From DASVEE01 sp036399695 (GTDB lineage: Bacteria; Acidobacteriota; Thermoanaerobaculia; Gp7-AA8): a DNA stretch of 14,194 nucleotides. Shown piece after piece: positions 7,038 to 13,657 of this stretch. The notes under the pieces were generated by a model, which was given only the letters and a program-made list of their open reading frames with translations, made no database searches and was not told the DNA's origin. The position numbers and the translations under genes were made by a program. Numbering within the stretch: position 1 is the stretch's first letter; every line of letters starts with the position of its first letter. Where the stretch lies: NCBI GenBank assembly GCA_036399695.1, contig DASWMP010000246.1, positions 1 to 14,194 of the forward strand, read 5' to 3'.

Positions 7038-8096
7038 ATGCTGTTCGACCCGCTGTCCCTCCGCTCCATCACGTTCCGCAATCGCATCTTCGTCTCGCCG
7101 ATGTGCCAGTACTCCAGCGACAACGGCATGCCGAACGACTGGCACCTGGTCCACCTCGGCAGCCGCGCGGTCGGCGGTGCGGCCCTGGTGATCGTGGAAG
7201 CGAGCGGCGTGACCCCGAAGGGACGCATCACGGACTGGGACAGCGGCATCTGGTCGAGCGCTCACGCCGATGCCTTCCGCCGCATCACGCAGTTCATCGA
7301 CGCGCAAGGCTCTGTCGCCGGCATCCAGCTCGCCCACGCGGGCCGCAAAGCGTCCAGCGACAAGCCGTGGCTCGGCGGCAAACCAATCGTCGACGGACCG
7401 CACTCCTGGATCCCCGACGCCCCGAGCGCCATCCCGTTCGCGGAAGGCTGGGCGGTCCCGCACGAGCTGACACTCACGGAGATCGACGGGATCGTGGAGC
7501 AGTTCGACGCCTCGACGCGGTACGCGCTCGACGCCGGCTTCCGCGTGATCGAGATCCATGCGGCGCACGGCTATCTGCTGCACGAGTTCCTCTCCCCTCT
7601 CGCGAATCAACGCGACGACGAGTACGGCGGCTCGCTGGAGAACCGCATGCGCCTGACGCTGCGCGTCTCTGAAGCAGTCCGCCGCCGCTGGCCCGCCGAT
7701 CTCCCGCTCTTCGTCCGCATCTCCGCGAGCGACTGGGCGAAAGGCGGCTGGGATCTGGCCCAATCGATCGAGCTTTCGAAACGCCTCCGCGACCTCGGCG
7801 TGGATCTGATCGATTGTTCGAGCGGCGGCATGGTCCCGCATCAGAAGATCGAGCTCGGCCCCGGCTATCAGGTCCCCTTCGCCTCCGCGATCCGCGCCCA
7901 GGCGAAGATCCCCACGGGCGCGGTGGGGATGATCACGGAAGCCCGCCAGGCAGAAGGCATCCTCCGCGACGGCTCGGCCGATGCGGTGCTCCTCGCCCGC
8001 GAGCTCCTCCGCGATCCCTACTGGCCGCTCCACGCGGCCAAAGAACTAGGCATCGAAGTCGACTACTGGCCCCCCCAATACGCCCGCGCCAGGTAA
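7038..8096 (+). CDS. namA: NADPH dehydrogenase / ene-reductase, Old Yellow Enzyme family (NamA/YqjM type)
   Basis: A 352-residue FMN-dependent ene-reductase of the YqjM/NamA ('thermophilic-like') class, which reduces activated C=C bonds with NADPH. Diagnostic residues are visible: the N-terminal PMCQYS (21-26) with the redox-tuning Cys23 and Tyr25, the FMN-side LAHAGRKAS (99-107), substrate-binding HAAH (174-177), the FLSPLANQRDDEYGGSLENR signature in pieces (184-203), R227 in VRIS, and a C-terminal FMN-phosphate region VGMIT...ADAVLLARELLRDPYWP (296-330). Length is normal for the class. It follows the unrecognised gene by 10 bp. No good Shine-Dalgarno precedes the ATG; TTTAAT 9 nt upstream overlaps the previous stop codon. 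The physiological substrate is unknown. Confidence 0.95.
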   Translation: MLFDPLSLRSITFRNRIFVSPMCQYSSDNGMPNDWHLVHLGSRAVGGAALVIVEASGVTPKGRITDWDSGIWSSAHADAFRRITQFIDAQGSVAGIQLAHAGRKASSDKPWLGGKPIVDGPHSWIPDAPSAIPFAEGWAVPHELTLTEIDGIVEQFDASTRYALDAGFRVIEIHAAHGYLLHEFLSPLANQRDDEYGGSLENRMRLTLRVSEAVRRRWPADLPLFVRISASDWAKGGWDLAQSIELSKRLRDLGVDLIDCSSGGMVPHQKIELGPGYQVPFASAIRAQAKIPTGAVGMITEARQAEGILRDGSADAVLLARELLRDPYWPLHAAKELGIEVDYWPPQYARAR

Positions 8097-8106
8097 CTCG
8101 CGGGAG

Positions 8107-9219
8107 CTACTTGCGCGGCTTGGTCGTGGCTACGTCGTGGCCTTCGACTACGTATTTGAGGACGAAGGCGGCGATGGGGACGCCGAGGAGGAGGCCCCAG
8201 AGGCCGAAGAGATGTTCGGCGACCAGGAGGACCACCAGGACCAGGAGCGGGTGGAGATGGAGGTGGCGGCCGTAGATCAGCGGGTTCAGCGCGTAGGCTT
8301 CGATTGCGTGGATCACCAGCACCATGCCGAGGAGCCACAACACCTTCGTGATGCCGCCCAGCTTGAAGGCCAGCACGATCGCTGGGATCGTCGAGAGGAC
8401 CATCCCGAGGATCGGGATATACGAGCAGACGAAGACGATCGCGCCGAGCAGGGCGATCGACGGGAGGCCGAGGGCGATGAAGCCGATCGCCGAGAGCACC
8501 GAGTTCACCACAGCCACGACCGTCTGCGCTTCGAAAGCGCGGCCGAGCATGATCCCAAAAGCGCGGAGGCCTGGGGCGATCTCCGCGTAGATCTCGGCGG
8601 TGCGGCCGTGGGCGAAACTGGCGATCCGTTCCTTCGTGCGCGGGAGATCCCAGAGCATCAGGAACGACAACAGGATCGAGAGGATGAAGTTGAAGACGAA
8701 CAGCACCGCATTGTTCGCGAACACCGTCACCGCGGTTGCGATGCGGGGCAGCGCGCCGCGGAGTGTGTCGTCGATCTCGGCCACGATCGCGGCGTAGGCG
8801 TCGCTCTGCCGGAAGTCGTCGAACGCCGGCCGTCCTGCGACGCCGATGATCACGCCGTCCACCACCTCCCGCGCTTCCCGTTGCAGCATCCCTTCCTGCA
8901 CCGGGCTATCGCCGGCGGCGTTCGTCGTCGTGATGTATTGGCGCACCACGTTGCGTGCTTCGCCGAGGATGCGCGGCACCATCAGCACCATCCCGCCGGC
9001 GAGCACGCCGAGGAAGATGAGATAGACGATCACGAGATTCACGCGGCGGCGGGGGAAGCGGCGCGTCATCGCATTCACGGCCGTGCTGCCGATGTACGAC
9101 AGCACGAACGTGAGAAAGAAGATCGGGAACAGGTGGCGCAGCAGGAAGACGATGGCGATCAGCGAGAGCCAGATCGCCCACTTCTCGGCTTTGATGATGA
9201 CGGCGCGGTTGACGGCCAT
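8107..9219 (-). CDS. AI-2E family transporter (TqsA/PerM-like membrane protein)
   Basis: A 370-residue polytopic inner-membrane protein of the AI-2E exporter/permease family. Hydrophobic segments lie at about 14-44, 61-81, 165-190, 235-285 (two spans), 293-312 and 325-358, with a soluble stretch (85-160) between the second and third groups, the usual family layout. The conserved C-terminal core reads NPLIYGRHLHLHPLL (312-326) then GLWGLLLGVPIAAF (339-352). Members have been linked to export of autoinducer-2 or to sodium/proton antiport; neither can be decided here, and no luxS is present in the window. The ATG at 9217-9219 follows the stop of the upstream GNAT gene by 3 bp, implying translational coupling. 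It converges on namA with only 10 bp between stops. Confidence 0.9.
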   Translation of the reverse strand: MAVNRAVIIKAEKWAIWLSLIAIVFLLRHLFPIFFLTFVLSYIGSTAVNAMTRRFPRRRVNLVIVYLIFLGVLAGGMVLMVPRILGEARNVVRQYITTTNAAGDSPVQEGMLQREAREVVDGVIIGVAGRPAFDDFRQSDAYAAIVAEIDDTLRGALPRIATAVTVFANNAVLFVFNFILSILLSFLMLWDLPRTKERIASFAHGRTAEIYAEIAPGLRAFGIMLGRAFEAQTVVAVVNSVLSAIGFIALGLPSIALLGAIVFVCSYIPILGMVLSTIPAIVLAFKLGGITKVLWLLGMVLVIHAIEAYALNPLIYGRHLHLHPLLVLVVLLVAEHLFGLWGLLLGVPIAAFVLKYVVEGHDVATTKPRK

Positions 9220-9222
9220 TCT

Positions 9223-9762
9223 TTAGTGCAGCTTGAGGACGAGCTTCGTCATGTCGTGCTGGTTCCCGTCCGGATCGGTTCCGTAACCGGGTTGTACGTA
9301 CGACTTGAAGCCGAGGTTCTCGAGAGTCTGCACCGCATCCGCTTCGAGATCCGAGATCAGCATGCAGGAGACGTGGCGGAGGCCACGCTCGCGGGCGATG
9401 TTGATGAGGTGGTTGACCAGCGTGGTGCCGAGCCCCGCGCCGCGGAAGTCGGGAGCGATCATCCACTTCACGCGGCCGACGAGCCGGAGCGGACCGCCTT
9501 CGCGCAGATGCAGCGTGGCGTCGGCGACGATACGCTGCCCTTCGAACGCGACGAGCGGGAAGACTTTCGCGTAATCGACGTTGCGGCCCCAGCTCTCGAT
9601 CAACGGCCGGTTGTCGAGATTGTCCCAGGCGAAACGGCGGTACTCCAGAGGCATCTGGTGGAAGAAATCGTACAGGGCGTCGACGTCTCTTTCCGCGAAT
9701 GGCCGGAGCAGCACGCGCCGGCCGTCACGCAGCGCGGCCTCCTGCGGATATCGATGTGGCAA
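9223..9762 (-). CDS. GNAT family N-acetyltransferase
   Basis: A 179-residue GNAT-fold protein: N-terminal VLLRPFAERDVDALYDFF, central VGRVKWMIAPDFRGAGLGTTLV containing the acetyl-CoA loop RGAGLG, and a C-terminal TLENLGFKSYV. The RPFAERD and FRGAGLGTTLV style resembles the acetyltransferase domain attached to protein acetylases (Pat/acetyl-CoA-synthetase-like), so a protein lysine substrate is possible but unproven. The start chosen is TTG at 9760-9762, because AGGAGGT (9768-9774) lies exactly 5 nt upstream. The frame continues 14 codons to an upstream start, but those codons are a run of Arg/Ser across the Shine-Dalgarno. It forms an operon with the AI-2E-family gene. Confidence 0.88.
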   Translation of the reverse strand: MPHRYPQEAALRDGRRVLLRPFAERDVDALYDFFHQMPLEYRRFAWDNLDNRPLIESWGRNVDYAKVFPLVAFEGQRIVADATLHLREGGPLRLVGRVKWMIAPDFRGAGLGTTLVNHLINIARERGLRHVSCMLISDLEADAVQTLENLGFKSYVQPGYGTDPDGNQHDMTKLVLKLH

Positions 9763-9814
9763 GCCGGACCTCCTCGATGAACTTCGCGGGCGAGGATATC
9801 GCAAAAAAGGCCGG

Positions 9815-9828
9815 TTTTTCGCGAAAAA
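9815..9828. promoter_or_regulatory. perfect palindrome TTTTTCGCGAAAAA in the GNAT/HU divergent region
   Basis: A 14-bp perfect palindrome between the divergent GNAT (start 9762) and HU (start 9906) genes, overlapped on its left by AAAAAAGGCCGGTTTTT (9804-9819), itself nearly palindromic. The AT-tract character within GC-rich DNA suits an operator, possibly for HU autoregulation or another dimeric regulator. It lies upstream of the proposed HU -35. Confidence 0.4.
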
Positions 9829-9832
9829 GCCA

Positions 9833-9861
9833 TTGCTTCTGCAGCCGTTCGTCGCTACATT
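9833..9861 (+). promoter_or_regulatory. sigma-70-type promoter of the HU gene
   Basis: TTGCTT (9833-9838), 17-bp spacer, TACATT (9856-9861). Unlike the leaderless genes here, this leaves an untranslated leader of about 38 nt containing AAGGAG near 9887-9892. Confidence 0.5.
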
Positions 9862-9905
9862 TCAGCGTCTTCGTCCAAATACCTGAAAGGAGTCACCAAC
9901 CACAC

Positions 9906-10199
9906 ATGGCAGCAGGTCCAATGACCAAATCGCAGCTCATCAACAAGATTGCCGAAGAAGCCGAAGTTCCGCGCAAGACCGCAACGCTCATGCTCGCGAC
10001 GCTCAGCGAGATCGCGTACAAGGAAGCGAAGAAGGGCTTCACGCTCCCGGGCCTCGGAAAGCTCGTTCTCGTCAACCGCAAAGCCCGCACCGGACGCAAT
10101 CCGATGACCGGCGAAGCGATCAAAATCCCGGCCAAGAAGGTGCTGAAGTTCCGCATCGCCAAGGCCGCGAAAGACGCGATCATCGGCTCCAAGAAGTAA
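9906..10199 (+). CDS. HU/IHF-family DNA-binding protein
   Basis: A 97-residue histone-like nucleoid protein that binds and bends DNA as a dimer. The N-terminal helical dimerisation part is MTKSQLINKIAEEAEV (6-21); the beta-arm region carries LPGLGKLVLVNRKARTGRNP (47-66), whose RTGRNPMTGE is the family's DNA-minor-groove signature, followed by IKIPAKKVLKFRIAKAAKDAI. The RNP proline that wedges between base pairs is present (P66). The first ATG (9906) follows AAGGAG at a rather long 13-nt spacing; the internal ATG at 9921 (MTKSQL) would match the usual HU N-terminus and is a real alternative. It has its own promoter with a palindrome upstream and a repeat block downstream. Confidence 0.94.
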   Translation: MAAGPMTKSQLINKIAEEAEVPRKTATLMLATLSEIAYKEAKKGFTLPGLGKLVLVNRKARTGRNPMTGEAIKIPAKKVLKFRIAKAAKDAIIGSKK

Positions 10200-10213
10200 C
10201 CCTGTTTTGCGCG

Positions 10214-10332
10214 GGGCGGCCCGGCGGGCCGCCCTACTGCTTAACATCCGGCCCGGCGGGCCGCCCTACTGCTTAACATCCGGCCCGGCCGGACGTTCTA
10301 CTGCCTAACATCCGGCCCAGCGGACCGCCTTA
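10214..10332. repeat. 32-bp tandem repeat, 3.5 copies, with GC-rich palindromes
   Basis: Contiguous 32-nt units start at 10217, 10249 and 10281, with a partial fourth at 10313; copies 1 and 2 are identical, later ones drift. Each unit reads a GC palindrome, then a CTACTG-C/T-TTAACATC-like linker. Around copy 1 the palindrome is GGGCGGCCCG-G-CGGGCCGCCC (10214-10234), a perfect 10-bp stem. It lies in the convergent gap after the HU and HEAT-like genes and may terminate both, although no T-run follows. Confidence 0.85.
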
Positions 10333-10339
10333 TGCCCGC

Positions 10340-11413
10340 CTAGTGGCAGGACGCCGGTTCGCCCTGATGCCGCAGCACCGCGTTGCATGCTTCGCTGAGC
10401 TGGTCCACACCGCTGCGGTTGACGAGCTGCGGAAGCGATCGCCAGAGGTCGCGGAGCTCCGTGACGGCGGCCGCGGCCCCGGCGGACTTCACCTTCTGCA
10501 GCGCGTTCAACGCGGCAAAGACGCGTGAGTAGCGCTCTCGCAGACGCTCCGTCTTCGGATCTTCGACGTCATTCCACCAGCCGGCGGAGAGACGCGGCGC
10601 CGTGGCACGCCAGAACGCCGTTTCCTCCCGCACCACGCGCGTCAGCTCCGCGCCGATCCCCTCGACGCTTTCGCCACCACCCGCGAGACCGATCTCCGCG
10701 AGCGCTGCAATGGCGTCGTCATGGACCGTCAGCCTGGCGTCGTCGTGCAGCATGCGCGTCAGCACCGGCACGGCCGCTGCGCCGCAGGTACGCAGTCCCG
10801 CGAAGGCGGCTTCCCGCACGAACCACAATTCGTCATCGGCGAACGACGCCAGCGCCGTGGCTCGCGCATCCGCCGCTTCGCGCGCGAGTGCGGCATCGAG
10901 AGCGCGATGCGTCCGCTCGATTTCGGCGAAGCGCGCCGCGATCCGTGGCTCTGACGGTTCCTCATCATGCGCCAGGAGCAATGAGTCGCCCGGATTGATG
11001 ATCTGCGAAAACGCGTAGGCCGCACCGCGCTCGATCCAGACGACGGACGTCTTCAGATCGTCGTGAAAAACGCCGCTCCAGCGCCCCTCTTTCCGCGTGA
11101 GAAACAGGATCATCCGCTTGCCGGTGACGAACAGCGGAGGCTCGCCATCCTGCCGCCACCCTTTCGAGACGCCCCGCGACTCCTCCGTCCGGAAGGCCGC
11201 CAGTTCCGGAATCGTCACTGTCTCGCCGGCCCGGACATCCCCTTTCCACGATTCCAGCACCGTGAGCGTGCCGTCGATGGACTCGCCCTCTGTCGCGACG
11301 ATGACGTGCGTCGCATACCACGACGCCGAGTCCAGCCGGAAGGAGGGCCGCGGCTCCGCGTGAAGCGTCGTCGCGGTGACCAGGCAGAGCGCAAGAGCGA
11401 GCGCGTAGCGCAT
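10340..11413 (-). CDS. exported protein with HEAT-like repeats, function unknown
   Basis: A 357-residue protein beginning with a good Sec signal peptide (MRYALALALCLVTATTLHA, cleavage likely before EPRPSF). The first half is strand-rich, with paired aromatic motifs such as WYATHVIVA and KRMILFLTRKEGRW, resembling small beta domains seen in secreted bacterial proteins. Residues about 170-245 (ALASFADDELWFVREAAFAGL, then AAVPVLTRMLHDD) look like HEAT-type alpha repeats. The C-terminus is helical and ends in a cysteine-containing NAVLRHQGEPASCH. The family is unrecognised. The start at 11413 was chosen for the signal peptide; GGAGG sits only 1 nt before it, too close to work, and an ATG at 11437 with AAGAAT 6 nt upstream is an alternative that would lengthen the N-region. 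Divergent from the cupin gene. Confidence 0.75.
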   Translation of the reverse strand: MRYALALALCLVTATTLHAEPRPSFRLDSASWYATHVIVATEGESIDGTLTVLESWKGDVRAGETVTIPELAAFRTEESRGVSKGWRQDGEPPLFVTGKRMILFLTRKEGRWSGVFHDDLKTSVVWIERGAAYAFSQIINPGDSLLLAHDEEPSEPRIAARFAEIERTHRALDAALAREAADARATALASFADDELWFVREAAFAGLRTCGAAAVPVLTRMLHDDARLTVHDDAIAALAEIGLAGGGESVEGIGAELTRVVREETAFWRATAPRLSAGWWNDVEDPKTERLRERYSRVFAALNALQKVKSAGAAAAVTELRDLWRSLPQLVNRSGVDQLSEACNAVLRHQGEPASCH

Positions 11414-11522
11414 GCCTCCATTAGGCGCCTGCACCATCACCGGATTCTTGCCAAACGCGTTACGAAACCGACCTCGGCGTCCCGGAAACCCGTTTGTGAC
11501 ATCCGCCGTCGATCCGTTGTCT

Positions 11523-11528
11523 TACGCT
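11523..11528 (+). promoter_or_regulatory. predicted -10 box of leaderless cupin gene
   Basis: TACGCT exactly 6 nt upstream of the ATG at 11535, with no Shine-Dalgarno between. No -35 at standard spacing is convincing. Confidence 0.42.
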
Positions 11529-11534
11529 CTGCCC

Positions 11535-11906
11535 ATGCCGAACCAATCCACAGCCATCCTCGAGCAATTCAGCCGCATTACCGACCACTGGTCCCCGAAG
11601 GTCATCGGCCGTGTGAACGACCAATATCTGAAAGTGGCCAAGGTCCAGGGCACGTTCGCCTGGCACAAGCACGACGGGGAGGACGAGCTGTTCCTCGTCA
11701 TGAAAGGCGAGCTGCGCATCGAGCTCGAAAACAGCGATCCCGTCAGGCTGCGCGAGGGGGAGTTCTACGTGGTCCCGCGCGGCGTCATGCACAACCCCGT
11801 GGCGGAGGAGGAGTGCTGGATCCTCCTGATCGAGACCGTCACCACCCAGCACACCGGCGACACCATCACGCCGCTCACCCGCTCGGTGGAGGAGCAACTC
11901 GCGTAG
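11535..11906 (+). CDS. small cupin-domain protein
   Basis: A 123-residue single-domain cupin. Cupin motif 1 reads FAWHKHDGEDELFLVMKGEL (41-60) with metal ligands expected at H44, H46 and E51; motif 2 is LREGEFYVVPRGVMHNPVA (72-90) with H86. All four usual metal-binding residues are therefore present, so it probably binds Fe, Mn or Zn. Such one-domain cupins include isomerases, dioxygenases and sugar-binding proteins, and the activity cannot be specified. No signal peptide. The frame is open further upstream but that stretch is shadow sequence; the ATG at 11535 has TACGCT-N6 in front. It converges on paiB, with a 62-bp gap holding no clear terminator. Confidence 0.88.
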   Translation: MPNQSTAILEQFSRITDHWSPKVIGRVNDQYLKVAKVQGTFAWHKHDGEDELFLVMKGELRIELENSDPVRLREGEFYVVPRGVMHNPVAEEECWILLIETVTTQHTGDTITPLTRSVEEQLA

Positions 11907-11968
11907 GAGGAGCGCCGTGCGCAGATGAGCGCCGCGAGAATCGCGCGCTGTTTGTGCGGCCCCCGTCG

Positions 11969-12583
11969 CTAAACGTCGTTGTACCGCCGCATGTAAGCAG
12001 CCAGCTTTTCATCCCCCTGCTGCTCGAGCTGCGAGATCGCCGCGGCGATCCGTTCCGGCTTGTCCCCCTGATTCAGCTTGAACTTGCCTTCCATCCGCGT
12101 AACCGGAATCTCGAACGACACCACGTTCCGCAGCAGCGCCTGCACGTCTGCGGGCGTCAGGTCGTCGATCGACCACCGCTTCGGCGACGGCTGCTCCACG
12201 AGATTCACCAGCCGTTCGATGTTCTGCAGCGCCTCTTCGTCCGAATGCCTTCGGGATCTCCCATGGCAGTGCACCGCCACGTAATCCCACGTCGGCGCCG
12301 TCGCGCGATCCTCGTACCACGACGGCGAGATGTACGCATGCGGCCCGAGAAACATCACCAGCAGTTCCGCGTCCGTGCCAATGACGGCGCTCTGCGGATT
12401 CGCCCGCGCCATGTGCGCCAGCAGCGTCCCCTGCTCGCCGCGGCTCTCGTCGATCATGAACGGCAGATGCGACGCGATGGCGCCGTCAGGCCCGTGCGAC
12501 ACCATCGTCGCGAACATGTGCTCGTTCATCACCCGAATGACGTCCGCCACGCTCCGCGGCCGATGCGACGCTCGCACGTACAT
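11969..12583 (-). CDS. paiB: FMN-binding PaiB-type protein
   Basis: A 204-residue member of the PaiB / FMN-binding split-barrel family, the expected length. Characteristic stretches are SHLPFMID (38-45), FLGPHAYISPSWY (78-90), APTWDYVAVHCHG (96-108) and the C-terminal VTRMEGKFKLNQ (161-172), which is diagnostic. In Bacillus subtilis PaiB is described as a negative regulator of protease and sporulation genes, but most members are more safely called flavin/heme-binding proteins, and no DNA-binding motif is visible. No Shine-Dalgarno precedes the ATG; TAACAT lies 6 nt upstream, implying a leaderless message. It has no partner paiA; the nearest neighbours are the cupin and a hypothetical gene. 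Confidence 0.92.
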   Translation of the reverse strand: MYVRASHRPRSVADVIRVMNEHMFATMVSHGPDGAIASHLPFMIDESRGEQGTLLAHMARANPQSAVIGTDAELLVMFLGPHAYISPSWYEDRATAPTWDYVAVHCHGRSRRHSDEEALQNIERLVNLVEQPSPKRWSIDDLTPADVQALLRNVVSFEIPVTRMEGKFKLNQGDKPERIAAAISQLEQQGDEKLAAYMRRYNDV

Positions 12584-12589
12584 GGCTCG

Positions 12590-12595
12590 ATGTTA
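12590..12595 (-). promoter_or_regulatory. predicted -10 box of leaderless paiB
   Basis: TAACAT on the minus strand, 6 nt from the ATG at 12583. The bases between contain no Shine-Dalgarno. The rest of the spacer to the next gene (12596-12695) holds nothing recognisable. Confidence 0.42.
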
Positions 12596-12695
12596 GCGCA
12601 AGGCCCGTGCGGCAGCGTCGGCCGGCGATCGCGGTCAGCCTGTCGTCAGCGCCGCCACCCTGCACCCGCCGCGCGGCTGCGCTGTGCGCCTGCCG

Positions 12696-13172
12696 TCAAT
12701 CAGCAGACGCGACGAAGATCGACGGCTCACCGCCCGTAATGACGGCCTCACCAAGCCGGAGCGGCGCTCCACTCCCGATCGTGTAGGGAACGAAGACCTC
12801 GACCGCCCTTCCTGCACGGTCTTCCAACTCGAGACAAATCGCGTCAGCCGGAAGCGGCGCGCCCGGCAGCGACATCTGCACGTTCGTGCAGATCCCGGCC
12901 GCGTTGATACTCCCGGATGACGCTTGAAGTCTCAAATCGGTGAAGACCGCCGCCAGGACCGTACGCGGATCGGCTGCCGGAAGCTTTGCAAGACTCGGCG
13001 TCGCTGTCAGTTCCCCGTCTGCCGTCACACCGGCTCCGAACGGGAGGAATGACCCGGCGTCCGCCAGCATCTCCGCCGCGAACGACAGCAGAAACTTCAG
13101 CAGTTGCTGCAGGCTGTCGGTTTCGATCGGCTGCTCTGAGTTGTTACGGTCGCTTCGGCCGCTGAAGTTCAC
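12696..13172 (-). CDS. conserved hypothetical protein
   Basis: A 158-residue cytosolic protein with no signal or membrane segment. An amphipathic helix (SLQQLLKFLLSFAAEML, 20-36) leads into GSFLPFGAGVTADGEL (41-56), a helix with DPRTVLAAVFTDLRLQA (68-84), and strands ending AVEVFVPYTIGSG (122-134). This order matches my memory of a widespread conserved hypothetical family whose members read 'FYPFGA...G' then 'VEVFLPY', but I cannot name a domain or function. The start is GTG at 13170-13172, with TAGGAT 6 nt upstream and no Shine-Dalgarno. It lies 112 bp upstream of paiB on the same strand; paiB has its own predicted promoter. Confidence 0.75.
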   Translation of the reverse strand: MNFSGRSDRNNSEQPIETDSLQQLLKFLLSFAAEMLADAGSFLPFGAGVTADGELTATPSLAKLPAADPRTVLAAVFTDLRLQASSGSINAAGICTNVQMSLPGAPLPADAICLELEDRAGRAVEVFVPYTIGSGAPLRLGEAVITGGEPSIFVASAD

Positions 13173-13178
13173 CTGCTG

Positions 13179-13184
13179 ATCCTA
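13179..13184 (-). promoter_or_regulatory. predicted -10 box of leaderless hypothetical gene
   Basis: TAGGAT on the minus strand, exactly 6 nt before a GTG start (13172). Matches the pattern at trmJ, paiB and the membrane protein gene. Confidence 0.45.
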
Positions 13185-13222
13185 CCTGTTCACCGGCTGT
13201 GGTACTGCTCCCGCATGAAGGC

Positions 13223-13247
13223 GGACAGGCAGGAGTGCCTGTCCCAC
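13223..13247. repeat. single dispersed hairpin, GGACAGGCA type
   Basis: GGACAGGCA-GGAG-TGCCTGTCC followed by CAC: a perfect 9-bp stem with a 4-nt loop. It is one half of the element seen at 6093-6268, here without a facing partner, between two divergent genes. Relative to the 6195 copy one base pair has changed from A-T to G-C on both sides of the stem. Confidence 0.8.
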
Positions 13248-13275
13248 ATTTGAACCGCGCGAGGATGTGCTGCTC

Positions 13276-13281
13276 TATGAT
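13276..13281 (+). promoter_or_regulatory. predicted -10 box of leaderless membrane-protein gene
   Basis: TATGAT, five of six matches to TATAAT, exactly 6 nt before the ATG at 13288 and without a Shine-Dalgarno between. Confidence 0.5.
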
Positions 13282-13287
13282 TCAGTG

Positions 13288-13632
13288 ATGAGCGCCACGT
13301 CGCCCGCTTCCCCGATCGTTTCTCCACCACGGCGATCCGGTGCCCTGCGCGTCTGGCTGATCGTGGAGACGATCCTCGGCATTCCGGCCATCGCCCTGGG
13401 CGGCTTCGCGGCGCTGATGTCTCCGATGATGTTCGACGCCCCCGGCTCGACCAGCAATCCTCACATCGTGGCCTTCTTCTGGAGCGTCGTCGCGTTTCCC
13501 GTCACCTGCATCGCCGCCCTGATCCTCGCATGGATCTTCTTCGCCACACGCCGTCCGCGCGCCGCCCTCTGGTTCTCGCTCGCCCCGCTGATCCCTTTGG
13601 TGACCGGCGGCATCGCCGCAATGGGCTGGTAG
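13288..13632 (+). CDS. small three-span membrane protein, function unknown
   Basis: A 114-residue protein with a polar, proline-rich N-terminus (residues 2-19) and three hydrophobic segments at about 21-43, 60-82 and 88-110. RRPR (about 84-87) lies between spans 2 and 3, so that loop is probably cytoplasmic. No catalytic motif is visible and I do not recognise the family. The frame is open from a GTG at 13267, but the ATG at 13288 is preferred: it follows TATGAT-N6, and an upstream start would place the -10 box inside the gene. It stands alone between a repeat hairpin upstream and a repeat block downstream. Confidence 0.75.
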   Translation: MSATSPASPIVSPPRRSGALRVWLIVETILGIPAIALGGFAALMSPMMFDAPGSTSNPHIVAFFWSVVAFPVTCIAALILAWIFFATRRPRAALWFSLAPLIPLVTGGIAAMGW

Positions 13633-13657
13633 GCCAAGAAGCGCGTTCGAGCGTTCA

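Noticed and set aside
6281..7249. Long minus-strand frame (322 codons) opposite the 6302 gene and the start of namA
   Set aside because: It runs across the clearly real namA N-terminus, has an Arg/Gly/Val-heavy composition without secondary-structure rhythm, and no start signals; the plus-strand frame fits the promoter and namA spacing.
8137..9780. 547-codon plus-strand frame opposite the AI-2E and GNAT genes
   Set aside because: Its translation is dominated by E, D, H, R and Q, the usual antisense of a GC-rich membrane protein gene; both opposing genes have clear family motifs.
11907..11968. Bidirectional terminator between cupin and paiB
   Set aside because: Only short, imperfect GC hairpins without T-runs are present; not strong enough to annotate.
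11063..12739. 558-codon plus-strand frame across HEAT-like, cupin and paiB genes
   Set aside because: It crosses three better-supported genes in other frames and reads as low-complexity Arg/Pro/His; an antisense artefact of high GC.
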